From the NCBI GenBank assembly GCA_014859755.1, contig JACUTO010000038.1:1-11253 (forward strand): 11,253 nucleotides of DNA, read 5' to 3'. This DNA comes from Candidatus Bathyarchaeota archaeon (GTDB lineage: Archaea; Thermoproteota; Bathyarchaeia; Bathyarchaeales; Bathyarchaeaceae). Under the pieces are notes generated by a model, which saw nothing but the letters and a program-made list of their open reading frames with translations, was not told the DNA's origin and searched no databases. Below are positions 7,368-11,253 of this stretch, piece after piece (the first letter of the stretch is position 1; every line of letters starts with the position of its first letter). The translations under genes were made by a program, and so were the position numbers.

Positions 7368-8168
7368 TTAGGATTCGGTGAGAAAGTTTAGTAGAACGTG
7401 AATTACCTTTTCCATCTCTTCTGTAAGTCCGTGGGCAGAATTCTCGAAGTAAACGAGCTTAGCGTTGGGTATGGCTTCGGCCAAGACTGAACCATTCTGA
7501 GAAGGTACGAGAATATCCCGTTTGCCATGTAAAATCAGAGTGGGCGCATTAATCTGAGGTAGCCTATCATAGGTGTCGAATTCCATTATTGCGTTTAGTT
7601 GACGCGTGAAAGCTTCGTTTGAAATTGGGGCCCTGAGGATTTGTTGGATTGAAAGCTCTACAATGTCAGGGTTCTTTTTGATGAAATCTTCGGTGAAAAT
7701 AAGCGGAATCGTCATTCTGGCTATTTCTTCCGGGGAAAACGCGCTTCTATCGGCCGAGAGCATTTCTGTTATCTCCTCAGATGGTGGAACCGACTTCGTA
7801 CCCCCGCAGTAGGTGGAACAGAGGATCAGCTTTTCAACTTTCTCCGGGTAGTTCAGAACCAGTTCTTGAGCTATCATTCCGCCCATTGAAACTCCAATTA
7901 TATGTGCTCGGGGGATTCCTAAGGCATCCATCAAACCTGTAGTGTCATCGGCAAACAATTTGATGGTGTATCTTCTATCGGATACGTCGGTGCGTCCAGC
8001 TCCCCTGTTGTCGAACATAACTAGCTTGAAATTCTTGGAGAGTTCCTGAATCATGCGAGGGTCCCACCAATCTACATTGGCGCCTAACCCCATGATCATC
8101 AACAGAGGGAATCCCTCACCATGCACTTCATAGTAAATCTGAATATCATTCACCTTTACCTTCGGCAT
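7368..8168 (-). CDS. Alpha/beta hydrolase (esterase/lipase-like)
   Basis: This is an alpha/beta-hydrolase-fold enzyme of unknown substrate; relatives include esterases, haloperoxidase-like hydrolases and 3-oxoadipate enol-lactonases. From ATG 8168 it has 266 aa, the usual family size. The oxyanion region is MGLGANVDWW (26-35) and FDNRGAGRTD follows (52-61). The nucleophile is S94 in GVSMGG, with acid D218 in HGKRDILVP and H246 in NSAHGLTEE. The frame is open up to 8300, but a TATA box at 8211-8218 implies initiation near 8188, and AAGGTGG lies 8 nt before ATG 8168. The extra 44 upstream residues do not look like the family and would overlap pyrK. The gene lies antisense between pyrD and pyrK. 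Confidence 0.93.
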   Translation of the reverse strand: MPKVKVNDIQIYYEVHGEGFPLLMIMGLGANVDWWDPRMIQELSKNFKLVMFDNRGAGRTDVSDRRYTIKLFADDTTGLMDALGIPRAHIIGVSMGGMIAQELVLNYPEKVEKLILCSTYCGGTKSVPPSEEITEMLSADRSAFSPEEIARMTIPLIFTEDFIKKNPDIVELSIQQILRAPISNEAFTRQLNAIMEFDTYDRLPQINAPTLILHGKRDILVPSQNGSVLAEAIPNAKLVYFENSAHGLTEEMEKVIHVLLNFLTES

Positions 8169-8210
8169 TATCGAAACCACCTTTCGGACCATTGTTTCTG
8201 TTCTCGGCTC

Positions 8211-8218
8211 ATATATAG
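8211..8218 (-). promoter_or_regulatory. TATA box of the alpha/beta hydrolase gene
   Basis: The minus strand reads CTATATAT, centred about 46 nt before ATG 8168, predicting initiation near 8188. Transcription would begin downstream of the upstream in-frame ATGs at 8300 and 8192, supporting the 266-aa product. Confidence 0.55.
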
Positions 8219-8270
8219 TATACGTCAAAACTCTTAACCACGAGAAGAGAATAATATCTCCAAAAGAAGG

Positions 8271-9140
8271 ATGCAAGCAAAATTGCAACTTCATCCACAA
8301 AAACGTTCTAAAGTGCCAGCTTATCTCAACGCGGTTAATCGCCTAAGAATCGTTAAGATTCAAGAGATTATGGGAGAGAGCCCCACTGTCAAAACTTTTA
8401 CTTTCCGAGATAAACTCTGTGGAAGGGCTGAGCCCGGTCAGTTTGTTATGGTCTGGATACCTGGAGTCGACGAGATTCCCATAAGCCTATCAACCATAAC
8501 TCCAAACGGTCTCACCTCGATAACCGTAGCCCAAGTTGGGGAAGCCACGAAGGCTCTTCATCAAAGAAAACGAGGCGACCTTCTCGGAATACGGGGACCC
8601 TACGGCAAAGGCTTCACCCTAACCAGCGGAAACATAATGATTGCTGGGGGAGGAACCGGACTAGTGCCTCTAATGCCTTTAACCGAGAAACTTGTGAAAC
8701 TTTCCACGAAACTAACTTTTCTGCTTGGAGCCAAAACGAAAGATGAACTTTTGTTTCTAGATCGCATAGACCAAACGCTTTCAAAGGTTAACGCAGAAAT
8801 CGTAGCCGCAACAGAAGACGGAAGTTATGGACTGAAGGGAATCGTTACGGATCAGGCGGAACAAAGGTTGGCGAAGGAAAAGTTTGATATGATATACGCG
8901 TGTGGTCCTGAACAAATGATGTATAAAATGTTCCTCCTAGCAGAACGATACCACATGTCTTTTCAAGCCAGTTTGGAGCGAATCATGCATTGCGCCATTG
9001 GCCTGTGCGGCAGCTGCGTAATCGGCAAGCTTAGGGTTTGCAAAGATGGGCCGGTGCTAAATTCGGAGCAATTAAGGTCGGTTAAGGAGGAGTTTGGAAA
9101 ATTCAAGCGCGGCTTTCAAGGGAGAAAGATTGCGGTTTAG
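8271..9140 (+). CDS. pyrK: Dihydroorotate dehydrogenase electron transfer subunit (FAD, 2Fe-2S)
   Basis: PyrK carries electrons from the PyrD flavin to NAD+ through FAD and a 2Fe-2S cluster. The ferredoxin-reductase-like body has the FAD-binding stretch AEPGQFVMVWIPG followed by EIPISLS (53-74), the nucleotide-binding GGGTGLVPL (126-134) and YACGPEQMM (209-217). The cluster ligands C241, C246, C249 and C257 have the C-x4-C-x2-C-x7-C spacing typical of PyrK. At 289 aa it is slightly long: the first 20 or so residues (MQAKLQLHPQKRSK...) are not family-like, and GTG 8313 could be the true start (275 aa) just before NRLRIVKIQEI. The promoter lies in the 102 nt separating it from the divergent hydrolase. 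Its regulation is therefore separate from pyrD unless readthrough occurs. Confidence 0.94.
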   Translation: MQAKLQLHPQKRSKVPAYLNAVNRLRIVKIQEIMGESPTVKTFTFRDKLCGRAEPGQFVMVWIPGVDEIPISLSTITPNGLTSITVAQVGEATKALHQRKRGDLLGIRGPYGKGFTLTSGNIMIAGGGTGLVPLMPLTEKLVKLSTKLTFLLGAKTKDELLFLDRIDQTLSKVNAEIVAATEDGSYGLKGIVTDQAEQRLAKEKFDMIYACGPEQMMYKMFLLAERYHMSFQASLERIMHCAIGLCGSCVIGKLRVCKDGPVLNSEQLRSVKEEFGKFKRGFQGRKIAV

Positions 9141-9186
9141 GCCTACAATGAAATTTTCCACATTACAAGAACTATTATGATCCAGC

Positions 9187-9201
9187 CATACGCGCGCGCG
9201 C
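9187..9201. repeat. Alternating purine-pyrimidine tract with (CG)5 core
   Basis: Fifteen bases alternate pyrimidine and purine, including CGCGCGCGCGC at 9191-9201. It lies in the gap after pyrK, which is otherwise AT-rich. Such tracts can adopt Z-DNA under negative supercoiling. No function is shown by the sequence. Confidence 0.6.
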
Positions 9202-9285
9202 TTACTTATGTGAACGATGCTTGAAATATTGTAAGCCGCTAAAATAGTTGCTGAAGTAACATACACCACCAAAATTATGCAAAGC

Positions 9286-9291
9286 AAAAAA
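9286..9291 (-). terminator. Oligo-T tract downstream of the exoprotein gene
   Basis: The minus strand has T6 about 50 nt beyond the stop of the 9341-9829 gene, in the context CCCTCTTTTTTGC. A U-tract without a stem is the usual archaeal terminator form. Weak evidence on its own. Confidence 0.3.
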
Positions 9292-9340
9292 GAGGGAAAA
9301 TGCAGGGCTTATTCAAGGTTAATCACCGTGTTGCGCTCCA

Positions 9341-9829
9341 TCAATAGGGGTCATTTGACATAATGTTCAACGTAAAGCCGTATGAGCCAGCCTTGAAATC
9401 TGTGCAATTCAATGTAAATTTGATTTTTATTTCATTGGTTGGAAACATTAAATAACCGCAAACGGTGTCTTGATCTAAGTCCTGCCATTTCGCGTCATTG
9501 TCGTCCCACCACTGATTTGTTATACTAAATTGAGGTGGAAACGATGTTGCGTTCCACGAATATCTTATGTCTTTGTTGCCGACGTTTTTAATCCAGAGAA
9601 TTGTGTCCTTAGCTTCGTTTAGGTTAGCAAATTCTCCCCAGTCAATCGACTTAACAAGCGCCGTATGGTCTTCGTTCCAGACTTCAGTGCTGTAGTCCGC
9701 TCGTATGGTCATGATGTTGCTGATTTCATGCGTATATCGAACCACGGCAAAAACCACTACGCCTACACAAGTCACCGCCACAATAAGAGCCCACAACGGA
9801 ATACTGCGCTTCAACACCTTTGTTTTCAT
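9341..9829 (-). CDS. Membrane-anchored exoprotein of unknown function
   Basis: This 162-aa protein has a short basic N-terminus (MKTKVLKRSIP), one hydrophobic segment at about 11-31 and an extracellular-looking remainder. The segment is either a signal anchor or an uncleaved signal peptide. The remainder is beta-strand rich, with DTILWIKNVGNKDIRYSW (75-92) resembling the strand-NxGN-strand pattern of small immunoglobulin-like or TasA/camelysin-like archaeal surface proteins. N93-A-T and N141-C-T are possible N-glycosylation sites, and C124 and C142 could form a disulfide. The start is secure: GAGGAGATGAAGGA precedes ATG 9829. I do not recognise a named family. It is a single gene, convergent with pyrK. 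Confidence 0.78.
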   Translation of the reverse strand: MKTKVLKRSIPLWALIVAVTCVGVVVFAVVRYTHEISNIMTIRADYSTEVWNEDHTALVKSIDWGEFANLNEAKDTILWIKNVGNKDIRYSWNATSFPPQFSITNQWWDDNDAKWQDLDQDTVCGYLMFPTNEIKIKFTLNCTDFKAGSYGFTLNIMSNDPY

Positions 9830-10125
9830 TCCTTCATCTCCTCTAGTTTTATTCTATTATGGAGGGAAAGGCTTCTATCAACAAATTATGTCACGCGGGA
9901 ATATCCCTCCGCATTATCCATACGCCAGGCAAGTGCACTTAAAATTTTCCCTAGAATGACGCTCTGTATTAAACTCCTAGTTCTACAACGTACTATTTGA
10001 ATGAACTGGAACTCACATGGTAAAATGTATCGAACGTATACACTTACGAAAGCAATTATTTTTCCTCATCTAGCTAATGAACGTGCATGCATGAATTCCT
10101 CAACCTTTCCCATTTTTCCTGTTCT
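9830..10125. other. Gene-free AT-rich stretch upstream of the exoprotein
   Basis: Apart from the exoprotein ribosome site at its left end and AT-rich sequence that could hold the promoter (minus strand, 9845-9865), I see nothing convincing. Open plus-strand frames here translate into unstructured, cysteine- and histidine-scattered peptides without family features. A short imperfect inverted repeat (GCGGGA-ATA-TCCC) lies near 9895-9912. Confidence 0.4.
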
Positions 10126-10248
10126 TCAATGGTTTGAAAGTTTGCGTGTCCAAAGGATGAAAACAATTCCCAACACTATCGTTGAAGAACCCACACTAAT
10201 GAGCCATAAAAGGTCACCACTTTCCTCTGGGAACAAAATGTATCGCAT
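10126..10248 (-). CDS. Possible 40-aa single-helix membrane protein or surface-protein tail
   Basis: The minus strand encodes 40 residues from ATG 10248 to TGA 10126. It starts MRYILFPEESGDLLW, continues with the hydrophobic run LISVGSSTIVLGIVFILW, and ends in a basic hydrophilic tail, TRKLSNH. A lone transmembrane helix with a positive C-terminal tail is how archaeal cell-surface proteins usually end, so this may be a decayed tail rather than an intact gene. There is no convincing ribosome site, and the frame is closed 15 codons above the ATG. It was found by hand translation. Chance cannot be excluded. Confidence 0.3.
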   Translation of the reverse strand: MRYILFPEESGDLLWLISVGSSTIVLGIVFILWTRKLSNH

Positions 10249-10326
10249 TGATATATCTGTGGAGATTGGAGAACATTGAAGAAACCAGCATCAAGGAGGC
10301 TCGAAGCAAAGAGACCAGAAGATGTT

Positions 10327-10698
10327 ATGTTGGAACATAAGTGTCCTAAATGTGGTAAATCTATGTCTATATGTTGGCTTGGTGCTACCGGCGTTGGCTT
10401 GGTTTCATGAGTAGAGGGGAAAGAGAGAAACTGGACAAAACTTGGAGAACATTTGGAATCTCTATGGAAGATTGGAGGTTTGAGAGCTTACCGATGTAAA
10501 GAATGTGGAATAATCATTTGTTATGAACGAGGAAAACAACCAAGACAACTATCCGTTAGTTCCGGAGTTTCCCACATGGACATCAATAGTACTTATAATT
10601 ATCGTTCTTACAGATGCTGTGACCATCCACAAACGAAGACTACTCAAAACACAAACTCGTTAACAATTATCCTATCTTATTCCTCAGAATTCTTATGA
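10327..10698 (+). pseudogene. Zinc-ribbon protein gene interrupted by an in-frame TGA
   Basis: From ATG 10327 the frame reads MLEHKCPKCGKSMSICWLGA and on to GLVS, then meets TGA at 10408-10410. It continues without another stop as VEGKERNWTKLGEHLESLW and GGLRAYRCKECGIIICYERG. The two CxxC pairs (CPKC and CKEC) on either side of the stop form one four-cysteine zinc ribbon, like the small archaeal/bacterial DUF6487-type proteins. This shows that the halves belong together. The stop stands where such proteins often have Trp, so a TGG to TGA change is the simplest history. Beyond about 10530 the frame runs on to a TGA at 10696-10698 with unrelated sequence, so the 3' end also looks replaced. AAGGAGG at about 10293 is too far upstream to serve ATG 10327. 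Function is unknown. Confidence 0.65.
10523..10663 (+). pseudogene. C-terminal fragment of a surface protein with PEF-type sorting tail
   Basis: A 46-residue frame, offset from the zinc-ribbon frame, starts MNEENNQDNYPL and has VPEFPTW, then the hydrophobic run TSIVLIIIVLTDAV, then the basic end HKRRLLKTQTR. The order PEFP, membrane segment, basic cluster is the PEF-CTERM-like signal found at the C-terminus of many archaeal S-layer-associated and exported proteins and thought to be processed by an archaeosortase. Such a tail never stands alone, so this is probably the last piece of a lost gene joined to the zinc-ribbon remnant near 10520-10530. It was found by hand translation. The TAA stop at 10661 is intact. 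Confidence 0.6.
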
Positions 10699-10731
10699 GT
10701 TCTTTTGGTTCAGCTATAACTTTCCTCATCT

Positions 10732-10752
10732 ACTTATAAGTACGACATCGTA
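10732..10752. promoter_or_regulatory. Two abutting dyads, one TATA-like
   Basis: ACTTATAAGT (10732-10741) is a perfect 10-bp palindrome resembling a TATA box. It shares its last base with TACGA-CA-TCGTA (10741-10752), a second perfect dyad. A palindromic TATA element next to a dyad is a plausible promoter/operator pair, but no intact gene lies at the right distance on either strand. Confidence 0.3.
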
Positions 10753-10830
10753 TGGTCATTAGTAGAAGAAAACAGACCTTATTTGTCTCAGATCGAGGGA
10801 TATATCCACTCTATGTTGTAAGATCCTTTA

Positions 10831-11049
10831 CTATTCACTTTTTCGTTTTACTATCTGCTTTCGTTTTCTGAAAAACATTGAGCCGTCTCTTTCGCATACG
10901 TAACAAAAGCCTACTTCAAGCAAAGCTTTGATTTCTTCAGGCGGTTTGGCGACTTTGACATGAAATTCTTCGTCTGCGGTTTGAAATAGTGCTTGTTCCA
11001 GGTTGATGTAGATCATGGTGTTGTCGATTCTTCGGTGTCCAAGCAGCCT
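10831..11049 (-). pseudogene. Tyrosine recombinase/integrase, C-terminal remnant
   Basis: The minus strand encodes RLLGHRRIDNTMIYINLEQ and then an acidic/basic tail with FHVKVAKPP, VGFCYVCERDG and MFFRKRK, ending at 10831. LGHRR followed by NTMIY is the end of a tyrosine recombinase catalytic domain, with the box-II histidine and the nucleophilic tyrosine in TMIY. The post-catalytic KVA..EEIKALLEVGF.YVCE..G..FFRKRK tail is characteristic of archaeal integrases. The Arg-I, Lys and HxxR motifs and the whole DNA-binding half are missing: an in-frame TAA lies two codons above RLLGH (11053-11055), and no related sequence follows to the window end. The frame has no internal stop, so the loss was probably a single break near 11050. 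Confidence 0.8.
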
Positions 11050-11069
11050 AGATTAGAAAGCCCTCTATC

Positions 11070-11100
11070 GTGTCACAAAAGAAAAAATCTATTGTGACAC
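11070..11100. repeat. Perfect 9-bp inverted repeat, GTGTCACAA-N13-TTGTGACAC
   Basis: The arms are identical inverted copies at 11070-11078 and 11092-11100, with an A-rich 13-nt spacer. Centre-to-centre distance is 22 bp, two helical turns, as expected for a symmetric protein dimer bound on one face of DNA. It lies 20 nt beyond the broken end of the recombinase. It could be an operator, a recombination site or an element end. Confidence 0.55.
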
Positions 11101-11169
11101 AAATGCGCGCGCAGCCCTCAAAGACATGGCTTACTTGTCGTCCTCTTGCGTTTTGCAGCTTTTCGGGCG

Positions 11170-11233
11170 ACGACAACTACACAACCTCAGAAACACCCGC
11201 CCAAGCCTCAACTCAGCTTAGAAGAGTTGTCGT
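11170..11233. repeat. Second inverted repeat, ACGACAACT ... AGTTGTCGT
   Basis: Perfect 9-bp arms at 11170-11178 and 11225-11233 are separated by 46 nt. They could form a long-loop stem or mark ends of a short element. There are no direct repeats flanking it that I can see. Chance is possible. Confidence 0.35.
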
Positions 11234-11253
11234 TGTTTACAAAAGTAGGAAAC

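Larger units (their letters stand above)
11053..11253. other. Non-coding right end with inverted repeats
   Basis: Between the recombinase break and the window edge no frame can be supported as a gene. The stretch holds a strong dyad (11070-11100), a GC palindrome TGCGCGCGCA (11104-11113) and a second inverted repeat (11170-11233). A frame from ATG 11103 stays open for 50 codons to the edge but shows no recognisable features. Confidence 0.4.

Noticed and set aside
9665..10000. Plus-strand frames of 84-111 aa over the exoprotein start
   Set aside because: They are shadows of the minus-strand exoprotein gene, which has a good ribosome site and signal-anchor.
10001..10279. 92-aa plus-strand open frame
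   Set aside because: Its translation has no recognisable motif or helix, no ribosome site lies before it, and it covers a more protein-like minus-strand frame.
10405..10413. Selenocysteine insertion at the TGA of the zinc-ribbon gene
   Set aside because: I see no hairpin resembling a SECIS element nearby, the residue position looks like Trp rather than a redox site, and the 3' end of the gene is damaged as well.
10061..10732. Repeated TTTCCTCATCTA near 10060 and 10721
   Set aside because: A single 12-base match with no extension; too short to call an element repeat.
11103..11253. Partial gene from ATG 11103 to the window edge
   Set aside because: Fifty open codons are not improbable by chance; the peptide shows no motif, and no ribosome site precedes the ATG.
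1..11253. CRISPR array or defence gene cluster
   Set aside because: No regularly spaced repeats and no Cas, restriction, toxin-antitoxin or other defence domain were seen.

Overview
The window is archaeal. It encodes the box C/D RNP proteins Nop5 and fibrillarin, archaeal-type Trm1 with a zinc ribbon, a THEP1-family NTPase, RNase HII, and a two-subunit (PyrD/PyrK) class 1B dihydroorotate dehydrogenase. Start regions show archaeal TATA boxes about 25 nt upstream and GGAGG-type ribosome sites. Base composition is moderate, and the surface-protein tail, the RNase HII active-site variant and the recombinase tail suggest a Bathyarchaeia-like (MCG/TACK) lineage. That placement is inference; no rRNA is present.

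Positions 1-9140 are an ordinary, densely packed housekeeping region. On the minus strand a DMT/EamA transporter runs off the left edge (1-269), with trm1 upstream of it (342-1550). Divergent from trm1, across a shared TATA-rich gap, are THEP1 and rnhB (1622-2929). A structured gap with a two-sided oligo-T hairpin separates rnhB from a convergent archaeal HTH regulator (3159-4103). Next come fibrillarin and nop5 on the minus strand (4451-6353), overlapping by 17 nt as one translationally coupled unit. pyrD (6449-7363) is divergent from nop5. pyrK (8271-9140) belongs functionally with pyrD but is separated from it by an antisense alpha/beta hydrolase (7368-8168).

Positions 9141-11253 are an accessory, more AT-rich tract that looks like decaying mobile or surface-protein DNA. 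It holds a small membrane-anchored exoprotein (9341-9829), a possible 40-aa one-helix membrane protein on the minus strand (10126-10248), and a zinc-ribbon gene interrupted by one in-frame TGA (10327-10698). A 46-codon fragment carrying a PEF-type archaeal C-terminal sorting signal (10523-10663) lies in another frame over the end of the zinc-ribbon gene. The catalytic C-terminal tail of a tyrosine recombinase (10831-11049, minus) breaks off abruptly. Beyond that break lie a 9-bp perfect dyad with 22-bp half-site spacing, an alternating CG tract and a second 9-bp inverted repeat, with no supported gene.

Several start codons were moved downstream from the longest possible frame because a ribosome site and TATA box agree on the internal codon: the HTH regulator, nop5 and the hydrolase. 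For rnhB the choice rests on a weak ribosome site and the family N-terminus. I found no complete novel defence or mobile system. The most informative part is the pile-up of gene fragments between 10.1 and 11.1 kb.
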